A DNA stretch of 8,293 nucleotides from the NCBI GenBank assembly GCA_021738105.1, contig JAIPCS010000150.1, forward strand, positions 1-8,293, written 5' to 3'. Each line of letters starts with the position of its first letter. Position 1 is the stretch's first letter. Source of the DNA: Sulfuritalea sp. (GTDB lineage Bacteria; Pseudomonadota; Gammaproteobacteria; Burkholderiales; Rhodocyclaceae). A model generated the notes under the pieces. It did no database searches, was not told the DNA's origin, and saw nothing but the letters and a program-made list of their open reading frames with translations. Both the position numbers and the translations under genes were made by a program. Shown here one piece after another: positions 1-6,862 of this stretch.

Positions 1-284
1 CGGCTCAATTCCCGACCATCAGCTTCAAGTCCACCCAGGTCAAGTTTGACGGCGATACTCCGGTGGCGGTGGATGGCAACCTGACCATCAAAGGCATCAC
101 CAAGCCGGTAACGCTGAAGGTGACGTCCTTCCATTCGATGCCGCATCCGATGGCAAAAAGAGATGCCATCGGCGCCAACGCGGTCGCCAGAATCAAGCGT
201 TCGGAATTCAATATGGGCAAGAACGCGCCCTACGTCAGCGATGACGTCACCCTGACAATCGCTGTCGAAGCGATCAAGCAGTAG
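1..284 (+). CDS. YceI-family periplasmic protein, C-terminal part (5' end outside window)
   Basis: The reading frame is open from the left edge (codons start at base 3) to a TAG at 282-284, so the start lies outside the window. The visible residues resemble the last third of a YceI protein. They include a beta-rich TISFKST stretch, then DGNLTIKGITKPVTL, then a late segment with IKRSEFNMGKNAPYVSDDV and a final strand ending in IEAIKQ-like residues (VEAIKQ). YceI proteins are small lipocalin-like beta-barrels, usually exported to the periplasm, and several bind isoprenoid or other amphiphilic molecules. The ligand cannot be told from this fragment. The gene is convergent with the minus-strand cluster and ends just before a strong terminator-like hairpin. 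What is seen is the conserved C-terminal strand pattern; the family call is from memory and fairly secure. Confidence 0.88.
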   Translation, partial: AQFPTISFKSTQVKFDGDTPVAVDGNLTIKGITKPVTLKVTSFHSMPHPMAKRDAIGANAVARIKRSEFNMGKNAPYVSDDVTLTIAVEAIKQ

Positions 285-293
285 GCTCCCCGG

Positions 294-325
294 AACGGGC
301 CGCGATCCTTGTCGCGGTTCGTTTT
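294..325 (+). terminator. Rho-independent terminator of the YceI gene
   Basis: Ten bases after the YceI stop codon there is a 12-bp inverted repeat. The left arm is 294-305 and the right arm 312-323, with a 6-nt loop (306-311). All positions pair, two of them as G:U. The right arm runs into a short T tract (322-325). This is the expected shape of an intrinsic terminator for the plus-strand gene. The T tract is short, so efficiency is uncertain. Confidence 0.72.
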
Positions 326-483
326 ACACGGAACGAACGCCGTATCGCCATCGCCGACTTTTTTACCGCTGGGGACCCCGCAGGGTTTGAAAGTCTTTCC
401 CGGTGCGTTCGGACAACCGGGTCTTTGCCGTGCTGCGCGATACGCCAGAGCGGCGGCCGTGACTATCGACGAGTCGCCATTAA

Positions 484-1518
484 CTATTCCAGATAGTTGT
501 CGGTGGCGCGGGCGAACGACTCATACAACGGCGGCAGCTTGATATTGTGCTGCTTCAGCAGCGGTGGCCGCAGATAGACCACGAACTGGGATGTCGACGC
601 GATCGGAATGGATTTTGGGGATACCCCGGCGTCGATGATCTGGACCGCCATCTTGGCTGCCACTTCGCCCTGCTCATACCCTGAGGTCCCGATCGCCATC
701 ATGCCGCCGTCTTCGACAAAGAAACCGTTGGTACCGATCAGCGGAATGTGGGAGTTTGCCTCGGTCCACCCGACAATTTCAGCGGCCGGAACAAGTTCTC
801 TGGAGCCTTTGGAACGGGTCAGCTTACGATAGTTGGTGGTGATGACGATGTCCGCCGTTCCGTTTGCTTCGTGGACCAGGCGTTGCCAGTCTTCAAAAGT
901 ACTTGCCAACTTCACGCCAACCAACGCCAGGGGCTTCCAGTCAAAGTGCGACAGATGCTCCATGTCGCTCTTTACGGATTCCGACGAGTCGCCGATGAGC
1001 AGCACGCGCGCGGGCGCTCCACCCGGCCCCTTTATCCCGGAATCAAATATCGCCTGACGAACCGCGATGACCTGATTGCGCTCCAGTACGCCAGTAACAT
1101 TGCTCGCCTTGTCGTAACCGTAGGGCTCGATGCCGCCGTTGAGACCGGCAAAGACGACTTTGGTGCGCGGATGGTCGGTGAAATATTTTGCTGCATATTT
1201 TTGAGCATCGTCGTCGACCGCGATCAGGACATCCGGATCGAAACTCTCAATCGCTCGACGGGCACGCAGACCGGCACTTTGCTTGAACTCGGGCCATGGA
1301 TAGCGCTTGAGATCCATGTTGTGCCAGCGCAGGGAATAAAAAGCCTTGTTGTCGAGTACCCGTTTGAGACCGATGCTGACATCTCGCGTCCAGGTGTAGT
1401 CCGGACCGTAGGAGTGCAGGACAAACACGCGCGGCCGCGAATAGTTGGTCCACAGGAACACCGCCAGCGAACCCAGAATGAATATCGCAATCAGTGCCCG
1501 TTCCAGTTTCGCGCTCAT
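484..1518 (-). CDS. ABC_sub_bind-like periplasmic binding protein, membrane-anchored
   Basis: This is a 344-residue protein with one N-terminal hydrophobic segment (about residues 8-24) and no clear signal-peptidase or lipobox site. It is therefore probably tethered to the inner membrane with the rest in the periplasm. The body looks like a type I periplasmic binding fold of the ABC_sub_bind (PF04392-like) kind. It has an opening HSYGPDYTWTRD segment (35-46), DVLIAVDDDAQKYA (96-109), VVFAGLN (121-127), NVTGVLER (140-147), RVLLIGDSS (171-179) and the late GYEQGEVAAKMAVQIIDAG signature (280-298). Related domains bind small solutes or serve as sensor inputs. The ATG overlaps the stop of the upstream permease gene by 4 nt (ATGA) and has no good Shine-Dalgarno, which suggests translational coupling. 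No ABC permease or ATPase is nearby, so it more likely serves the DASS permease or a sensor than an ABC transporter. The ligand is unknown. Confidence 0.85.
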   Translation of the reverse strand: MSAKLERALIAIFILGSLAVFLWTNYSRPRVFVLHSYGPDYTWTRDVSIGLKRVLDNKAFYSLRWHNMDLKRYPWPEFKQSAGLRARRAIESFDPDVLIAVDDDAQKYAAKYFTDHPRTKVVFAGLNGGIEPYGYDKASNVTGVLERNQVIAVRQAIFDSGIKGPGGAPARVLLIGDSSESVKSDMEHLSHFDWKPLALVGVKLASTFEDWQRLVHEANGTADIVITTNYRKLTRSKGSRELVPAAEIVGWTEANSHIPLIGTNGFFVEDGGMMAIGTSGYEQGEVAAKMAVQIIDAGVSPKSIPIASTSQFVVYLRPPLLKQHNIKLPPLYESFARATDNYLE

Positions 1519-3392
1519 AGCAAGCCCATCATTTTCCAGTAGGGCAAGGAGACGTAAATCGCCGCGATCTTGCCGACGTTCATGAGTGCATTGAAACGAA
1601 GAAACTGCGGCTCGTCATAGACATTGGACTTGGACAGAATGTCCCGAAACTGAATGTAGTAGGAACACTGATAGGGGAAGAACCACATTTCACCAAGGAC
1701 CAGAATGATGAAACCGATGATCCATGCGTTCAGACCGGAGGCGGTGGCCAATGGCATGAAAACAGCGGCAGTGATGACAATGGTGGTACTGATCGGCACG
1801 GCAAGCCGGATGATGAAGATGACGCAAGCCAGCAAAGCGATGAAGAGTGGCAGGTTGGTGCGCATGAAGCCACCCAGTCCGCTCAGGTGTTCAGCCAACC
1901 AGATGTCCAGACCCACGGAATTGAAGGCGCCCACCAGTCCGACGATCCCGGCAAGGTAGACCAGGAAGGGCCAATCGATCTTTTCCTTGAACTCCTTCTT
2001 GTCGAGAAAACCGTAAACGAGGAGTGCGTAGAGAATGGTCAGCGCGATCCAGGGCGGCTGAATCTTGTGCACCGATGCGGTGAGCACGGCGAGCATGAAC
2101 ACGGCCATGCCGAGCACCGCGGACCATTCGCGATTGCGCAGCGGTCCCAGCAGTTTCAGTTGAGCGGCGACCTGATTCTTGGCAAGTACATGAACTTCCT
2201 TGTGCCGCTGCATCCAGACAAACAGCGCGATGTAGAAGGTCATCATCACCGCACCGGCGACGACACTGGCAAAAAGCCAGAAAAGCCACTGGAATTGCGA
2301 TTGCGACTGGATCGGCAACAATCCGTAAATGACGAAATTGACTGATTTGCTGCTGAGAAATACCGCCGACAGCAAACTTGCGCCGGTAAAGGTGGTAATG
2401 GCCAACCGGCTGGCTGCCGGTCCCTTGGTCTTGCATTTGAGTATCTCGACCATGTCGATGGTCAGAGGAGCGAGCAAGGCCACCCGTCCATTGATCGAGG
2501 GCACCACGGGTGTCAGCAGAAACCCGGTCAGCAGCAAGCCGAGGTTTTCCCAGCGCTCTCCATTGGGAAGCTTGAGCAGCAACCAAAGCAGAAAGCGATA
2601 GCTGAGTCCGGAGGCGACAATCACGGTACTGAGTCCCAGAATGCTCATTGCCAGCAGGAATCCGTCTGAAGCAAAGCCGGACAGAACAGCCGATGGTGGA
2701 GCGACACCCAGTATCAGAATGGCAAAGATGGCGAATATCCCGGGAACAAACTCATCCACCAGACTGAATACCCACATACTGACCGTGGCAAGAAACACGG
2801 CCAGAAACAATGTGGCATTTTGTTGCAACCCGGAGTCCGGACCCAGCCAAAGGATTAGCGCCGGCAGCAATATGGTCGCCAGCCAGCCGATGGATTTTGA
2901 CCAGCTCTGTTTGGGCGAGGCGGTGTGCTGCGGCGTCGAACCGGCGGCGGTCAGCAGTGAGCCAGGCAAGGCAAAGCTCTGAAGAAAGCGACTGCGCAGC
3001 GATGGATTCGCGGCAAGCAGCGCACGTACACTTCGTTTGGGAACAGCCAGTACAGTGAGATCGGTAAGAGCGATGGCGTCGCTGAGATAGTCCGGCAACT
3101 CGATCAGACACTCCTCACCGCAGAGTCTGTTGGCCGGAGTCACGGCGATACCGTCGGAGCGCATTAGCTGAACGGCTCCCTCACAAACAATGAAGAAACT
3201 GCCTGCAGCTTCGCCGGCTGAAAACAATTTGCCGCCGGCCGCGATATGGCGCTTGGTGACATGAGGAAGTGTTCGCGCCAGACTTTCATACGAGCATTGT
3301 CCGAGCACCGGATTCGCGAGTAGCGGCTCCACGAAGGTGGATTCGTAACCGTCTGCCTTCATCTGCAAATCGTCTTGAAAGTTTCCTGACAC
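1515..3392 (-). CDS. cNMP-binding-like domain fused to DASS/SLC13-type permease
   Basis: This is a 625-residue two-part protein. Residues about 25-145 resemble a cyclic nucleotide-binding domain: beta-roll with FFIVCEGAVQLM (66-77), CGEECLIELP (91-100) aligned to the phosphate-binding cassette, then a C-terminal helix. The cassette lacks the usual Arg (SDA at 104-106 where R-S/T-A is expected), so canonical cAMP binding is doubtful. From about 168 to the end there are roughly 11-13 hydrophobic segments like those of divalent anion:Na+ symporters (DASS/SLC13, ArsB/NhaD superfamily), which import dicarboxylates, sulfate or similar anions. The two family SNT-type motifs appear altered: PSINGRVALLAP (298-309) and PISTTIVITAAVFMPL (533-548). 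The call starts at a GTG at 3392; an in-frame ATG at 3362 (codon 11) is an alternative, and neither has a strong ribosome site. It lies 110 bp after the cyclase remnant and overlaps the binding-protein gene downstream by 4 nt. The substrate is unknown. Confidence 0.85.
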   Translation of the reverse strand: MSGNFQDDLQMKADGYESTFVEPLLANPVLGQCSYESLARTLPHVTKRHIAAGGKLFSAGEAAGSFFIVCEGAVQLMRSDGIAVTPANRLCGEECLIELPDYLSDAIALTDLTVLAVPKRSVRALLAANPSLRSRFLQSFALPGSLLTAAGSTPQHTASPKQSWSKSIGWLATILLPALILWLGPDSGLQQNATLFLAVFLATVSMWVFSLVDEFVPGIFAIFAILILGVAPPSAVLSGFASDGFLLAMSILGLSTVIVASGLSYRFLLWLLLKLPNGERWENLGLLLTGFLLTPVVPSINGRVALLAPLTIDMVEILKCKTKGPAASRLAITTFTGASLLSAVFLSSKSVNFVIYGLLPIQSQSQFQWLFWLFASVVAGAVMMTFYIALFVWMQRHKEVHVLAKNQVAAQLKLLGPLRNREWSAVLGMAVFMLAVLTASVHKIQPPWIALTILYALLVYGFLDKKEFKEKIDWPFLVYLAGIVGLVGAFNSVGLDIWLAEHLSGLGGFMRTNLPLFIALLACVIFIIRLAVPISTTIVITAAVFMPLATASGLNAWIIGFIILVLGEMWFFPYQCSYYIQFRDILSKSNVYDEPQFLRFNALMNVGKIAAIYVSLPYWKMMGLL

Positions 3393-3502
3393 TTCAGCTT
3401 GAATTCCGATGATTTCATTTGAAAGACGGATCTCGGGACGCTGTGCAGTGAAAATCCAGCGATGAAAGATTCTATCCCAAGTAGTCGATTTCGCTGCCTG
3501 AA
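3393..3502 (-). other. Gap between cyclase remnant and permease gene
   Basis: These 110 bases separate the cyclase stop from the permease start and hold no gene. A 6-bp inverted repeat (CAGCGA at 3457-3462, TCGCTG at 3491-3496) encloses about 28 bases. Inside it, on the minus strand, is a TAGAAT hexamer that resembles a -10 box, but no convincing -35 box is found at 16-18 bp. There is no T tract, so I do not call a terminator. A weak internal promoter for the permease pair is possible but unproven. Confidence 0.3.
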
Positions 3503-3984
3503 TCAGGCGTGGGAATGGTCGGCTGCCCGGCGCAATGAAAACACCTGCACCGACTCGTTGCGACCTTTCAACCGATGCATGCCAAGGTCATCTGCAAGCA
3601 CATCGTCGCGATGACGAATGGCTTCATAAATCGCGCCGTTGCAGCGCACGGGATTCTCGTCGAACTCCTTGGTCAGCGTCTCCAGGCGGGCCGCAACATT
3701 TTTCGCGCTGACGAATTTCCGGCGACCAGAATGGCCTCTTCGCTCCAGGCTAAGCAGGACACCAGATGGCGCGTATCGCGAATCAGCGGGTCGATCCGGC
3801 CGGCCGTGGTCGAGGCGAGTTGTTCGAGGTTGCTTGTTTCGTTGTTTTCAACGCTGGCAATACTGCCGGTCAGGTTGTACCAGCCGGATAGCACCATCGG
3901 CAGCAGCGCGGCAAGGACAAATGCTGCCGCCAGCCTGCTTGTGATCGACCATGATCCGGGACGAAAGACTGCGGTCTTCGCCAC
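3503..3984 (-). pseudogene. Class III adenylate/guanylate cyclase remnant with internal deletion and frameshift
   Basis: Two frames together make one broken gene. From a GTG at 3984 the first 95 residues encode a membrane/sensor start: a basic segment, a hydrophobic helix (about 17-37), then a polar periplasmic-type helix with AGRIDPLIRDTRHLVS (61-76). That frame then stops at 3673. At about 3700, next to a run of five A residues, another frame takes over and gives 65 residues ending at 3503. It starts NVAARLETLTKEF and ends LKGRNESVQVFSL, the typical end of a class III nucleotide cyclase domain, with the Asn-x3-Arg transition-state motif. Everything that should lie between, the rest of the sensor, any HAMP, and the metal-binding Asp and substrate-specifying parts of the catalytic core, is missing. 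Even if the frames were joined, the product would be about 160 residues and catalytically dead. It follows the pentapeptide gene by 36 bp. Assigning the N-terminal piece to the same ancestral cyclase is an inference from order and family architecture. Confidence 0.78.
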
Positions 3985-4020
3985 GGAACCGGGTTGGCTT
4001 CTGGCGCGCCGGACTGCGAC

Positions 4021-4890
4021 TTATTTCGCGTCCGGACAGTCGTGCTTCTTGCCGTCCGGCATGATGGCGTTGCAGAAAATCGCCTCTTCCATGGAAACGC
4101 TGCTCATGGTGGCACCTGTCAGGTTGGCGCCGGTGAAGTTGGCCTGCTTGAGATTGGTGCCTTCAATTTGAGCATTGATCAGCTTGGCCCCGCTGAAATC
4201 GGCGCCCTGCATTCCGGTGTAGGAAATATGGGCACCGGACAGATCTGCGCCGCGCAGTCGCGCACGCAACATGTTGGCATGGCGCAGTTTGGCATCAGTC
4301 AGATTGGCGCCGGACAGGTCGGCGCCTTCCAGATTGGCGCCGGAGAGGTCAATACGCTTCATGTTTGCGTGGCTGAGGTCCGCGTTTCGCATTTCCGCGT
4401 TGCTGGCAAAAGCATCGATGAGTTTGGCTCGCCTGAGCGATGCCGTCACCATGTTCGCATCCGTGAGTTCCACCGCCTCGAGGTTGGCACCATCCAGTTT
4501 GGCGAACGTCAGATTAGCGCCGCGCAAGGTCGCGCCGTACATGTTCGCTTCTTCAAGATTGACCTTGGCCATGTTGGCGTTGCTGAGATCGGAAAGCTTG
4601 AAATTGGCGTGGATCATGATGGCGCTCTCCAGCTGCGCGCCGATCAGGGATGACCCGGAAAATCCTGCGCCGAACAGATAGGCCGCCGTCAGTTGGGCGC
4701 CCGAAAAATCCTGCCCCGCAAAGCTTTCGTAGCGCAAATCACACTGCTGGCAATCGCGCGTCTCGCGGAACTTTTTGACGGCTGCCGGATCGCCGGCCAG
4801 CGCTTGCCCGCAGATCGCCAGAAAGACAAAACCCAGGCTGCAAACACGGGCGGTAATTTTGTGGCTTGCCATTGACATGAAGTGGCTCAT
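4021..4890 (-). CDS. Exported pentapeptide-repeat protein
   Basis: This is a 289-residue protein. A signal peptide is clear: basic start, hydrophobic core (about 18-28), and cleavage near QALA-GD (after residue 32). A CQQC motif (47-50) precedes the repeat domain. From about 51 to 270 there are some 44 nearly uninterrupted pentapeptides of the A(D/N)LSG type, with A at the central inward position and L, F or M following. This predicts a long right-handed four-sided beta-helix of about 11 coils. It ends with a cap, IFCNAIMPDG, seen at the end of many family members, and a last Cys at 285. Such proteins act as scaffolds or interaction surfaces; no enzyme activity is expected. The periplasmic location sets it apart from cytoplasmic Qnr/MfpA-like gyrase protectors. 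The start at 4890 is preferred because GAG lies about 5 bp upstream; in-frame ATGs follow at codons 5 and 7. It begins 13 bp after the secretin gene stop, within the same transcript. Confidence 0.92.
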   Translation of the reverse strand: MSHFMSMASHKITARVCSLGFVFLAICGQALAGDPAAVKKFRETRDCQQCDLRYESFAGQDFSGAQLTAAYLFGAGFSGSSLIGAQLESAIMIHANFKLSDLSNANMAKVNLEEANMYGATLRGANLTFAKLDGANLEAVELTDANMVTASLRRAKLIDAFASNAEMRNADLSHANMKRIDLSGANLEGADLSGANLTDAKLRHANMLRARLRGADLSGAHISYTGMQGADFSGAKLINAQIEGTNLKQANFTGANLTGATMSSVSMEEAIFCNAIMPDGKKHDCPDAK

Positions 4891-4903
4891 TATCTCGAAT
4901 GGA

Positions 4904-6862
4904 TCAGTAATAGAGAAAGTCGACCACTTGATGCAATCGTTCTTCCACGGTGGCCTGTCTCTCCCAGCGTTCCAGCGTTACGTCGCCGGTGCGGAACTCA
5001 CGATAAAGCGCGGAAGAACCCAGATGATGGAACACCGACGCCAGATTGGGATAGGGTTTGAACCAATCCAGATAGCGGGCGCGCAGTTCGCTGAGTGCTT
5101 GACTGTCGTTGCTGCCGACGACGGCACCCTTGCCATTCTGGTCCCCTCTAAAGACGTAATCCGCACGGCGCGGCGTGACCAGAATCAGGACCGAGCGCTG
5201 GAAATTGCTCGTCTTGGCCTGTGAGAATAGGTATTGCAGGATCGGGACATCTTGCAGCAGAGGCACGCCTTCGCGTTCGCGATTGGTTTCCTTTTCGGAG
5301 AGGCCGCTGAGGATCAGGGTTTCGCCGAACTTCAGGACGGCCTGGGCATTGACCGTCGTCTTCGACGTCTCGATCTTGTACTGGAAGTTATTGTCGGTAC
5401 TCGGCGTCTTGATGAAAGTCCGTTCCGCGATAACTTCCATCTTGATCTTGTCGTCGGCGAGAAAGAAGGGTGTGATGGCGAGCTTGACACCGATTTCCTT
5501 TTCGATCTGAACCGAACTTCCAGCCGCTGCTCCCGCTGTGGGAGCGGAAATTGCGGCTGCGCTCAAACTGGTCCCAGAAAAAAATTCGGACTTGACACCT
5601 TCGAGTGCCGCAATGGTCGGTCGGGCAAGAATCTCGTTGGAACTGCTCGTTGCATTGGCGATATTGAGCGAATAGGTGAGCGCGGGAATCGTGATCGCGT
5701 GCGTGACGGTGCTTGAATTAGTGCTCACGCCTGCTGCATCATTGCCTATCTGTACGGCCGAACTAAAAGCGGGAGCCGAGCTGGCGCCTCCAAATTGAAT
5801 GCTGAGCGATTTGAGCAGATTGATACCCTTTTGTGTGGATATCAAGTCCTCGGTGCGCAGAATGACAACATCCACCAGCACCATGCGCTCTCCTTCGGCC
5901 GCACCGTTCATCATGGCGGGATTCTGTTCAATGGCTTCGACGGGCTGTTCCTGCTGGGCTTCCGCAGATTGCTCCTGTATGGCTTCTGCAGGCTGCTCTT
6001 GATCTACAGGTGCCTGACCCGGATTAGGATTGAACTGCACCCGGACGGGCGTTGCCAAGCCTGCGTTCTGGTGAAATCGCCTCCAGCCGCGCAGCCTGTC
6101 GGCGAGCCGGTTGGTAGCTCGCGGATCGGTTTGTGTAGCGCGATAGCGCTTCAGGTATGCGTCCGCCTCATCGGCTCGGTCAAGCGCCGCCAGGACAACC
6201 GCCAGAGCGCGCTGCACCCTGGGCTGGTTGGGCTCGATCGTTTCCAGCCTGTGCAGCGCGCCGACGGCAGTCGACGGATCACCGGCGTAGTAGGAAGCCG
6301 CCGCCAGTTGATAGAGCATCTCCTTGTCCGAATCGACATAGAGCAAGGCCTCGGCGAATGCGGTTTGTGCCTCCTTGTATTGCCGACGATCCAGCCGCAG
6401 ATTGCCCAGATAATAGCGCGCAAGCCAGTTGCTGCCGTCAAACTTGATCGCCAACAGGTAGCCCTGTTCGGCCAGGCTGTATTTGTCGCTGTCACCGGCC
6501 GAGGCCATCAAGTGGTAGGCCAGTCCGTTGAGCAACTGAAGATAGGAGTTGCTGGGGCTCAACTGCAATGCCGCATTGAACTTTTGTGATGCTTCCGCAA
6601 AATGCTTTTCCAGAAGGTGTTCGATTCCAGATTTCGCCAACCTTTTTGGTTCGTTCGACAGCCCTTCCGTTGCTCGCAGCCTTTCCAGCAGGGACACGTC
6701 CGTAGCAAGCGGGAGCTGATGTTCGCTGGCCCGGGTATCCGGAGTAGCGGTGGTACCGATGGTAGAGCATGCGGAGCCCAGCCCCAGCACTGCCCCCAAG
6801 ACCAAGACCGTAGTGGTGCGCCTGATAGCCGGCAGGCGGTTCGAGTGGAATGACTTGCTCAT
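4904..6862 (-). CDS. TPR and secretin-domain lipoprotein (possible outer-membrane pore)
   Basis: This is a 652-residue protein. A basic N-terminus and hydrophobic segment (about 17-30) lead to LGSAC with Cys32, a plausible lipobox. Residues about 75-243 form four or five TPR-like helical hairpins (for example KEAQTAFAEALLY at 163-175). A low-complexity Gln/Glu/Pro/Ala linker (288-311) follows. Residues about 326-566 match a secretin core: VDVVILR-type entry strand, ILARPTIAALEG (411-422), a Ser/Ala/Gly-rich lip-like segment (429-450), the GETLILSGL strand (513-521), the hallmark VPLLQDVPILQYLFS (533-547) and VLILVTPRR (558-566). An 80-residue tail rich in aromatic and charged residues ends the protein. 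Secretins form gated outer-membrane channels in type II/III secretion, pili and phage export, but no other gene of those systems is present. The TPRs may recruit the periplasmic partners encoded here. Its ATG overlaps the TAXI gene stop by 4 nt, with GGGAAGG about 10 bp upstream. Confidence 0.87.
   Translation of the reverse strand: MSKSFHSNRLPAIRRTTTVLVLGAVLGLGSACSTIGTTATPDTRASEHQLPLATDVSLLERLRATEGLSNEPKRLAKSGIEHLLEKHFAEASQKFNAALQLSPSNSYLQLLNGLAYHLMASAGDSDKYSLAEQGYLLAIKFDGSNWLARYYLGNLRLDRRQYKEAQTAFAEALLYVDSDKEMLYQLAAASYYAGDPSTAVGALHRLETIEPNQPRVQRALAVVLAALDRADEADAYLKRYRATQTDPRATNRLADRLRGWRRFHQNAGLATPVRVQFNPNPGQAPVDQEQPAEAIQEQSAEAQQEQPVEAIEQNPAMMNGAAEGERMVLVDVVILRTEDLISTQKGINLLKSLSIQFGGASSAPAFSSAVQIGNDAAGVSTNSSTVTHAITIPALTYSLNIANATSSSNEILARPTIAALEGVKSEFFSGTSLSAAAISAPTAGAAAGSSVQIEKEIGVKLAITPFFLADDKIKMEVIAERTFIKTPSTDNNFQYKIETSKTTVNAQAVLKFGETLILSGLSEKETNREREGVPLLQDVPILQYLFSQAKTSNFQRSVLILVTPRRADYVFRGDQNGKGAVVGSNDSQALSELRARYLDWFKPYPNLASVFHHLGSSALYREFRTGDVTLERWERQATVEERLHQVVDFLYY
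5930..6001 (-). repeat. Three 24-bp in-frame tandem repeats in the linker of the secretin gene
   Basis: Three consecutive 24-bp units (5930-5953, 5954-5977, 5978-6001) encode the octapeptides QEQPAEAI, QEQSAEAQ and QEQPVEAI at residues 288-311. The units differ by several bases, so they are an old or diverging duplication. They sit in the linker between the TPR and secretin parts, where copy-number change would only alter linker length. Confidence 0.85.

Noticed and set aside
482..498. AACTAT/ATAGTT hairpin at the end of the minus-strand cluster as a terminator
   Set aside because: The 6-bp arms are AT-rich, the hairpin overlaps the stop codon and no T tract follows on the minus strand. No convincing leftward terminator was found.
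748..1542. Plus-strand open frame of 264 codons
   Set aside because: It lies opposite the binding-protein gene, has no family resemblance or signal, and ends near the same boundaries; it is an antisense shadow.
3673..3984. The 103-codon frame as an intact small membrane protein
   Set aside because: Its last residues after Lys95 are the wrong-frame reading of the cyclase motif, so the frame's end is an accident of the rearrangement.
3575..4171. Plus-strand open frame of 198 codons over the cyclase remnant
   Set aside because: It spans the remnant, the gap and the end of the pentapeptide gene on the opposite strand, and its product resembles nothing. The minus-strand readings give recognisable family motifs.
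4271..4681. Repetitive plus-strand open frame of 136 codons
   Set aside because: It is antisense to the pentapeptide repeats and inherits their periodicity.
4021..4740. Apparent short-period DNA repeats suggestive of a satellite or array
   Set aside because: The roughly 15-bp period is explained by the pentapeptide codons; the units vary freely at silent positions.
5795..6589. Plus-strand open frame of 264 codons
   Set aside because: It is antisense to the secretin gene with no recognisable product and no ribosome site that I could see.
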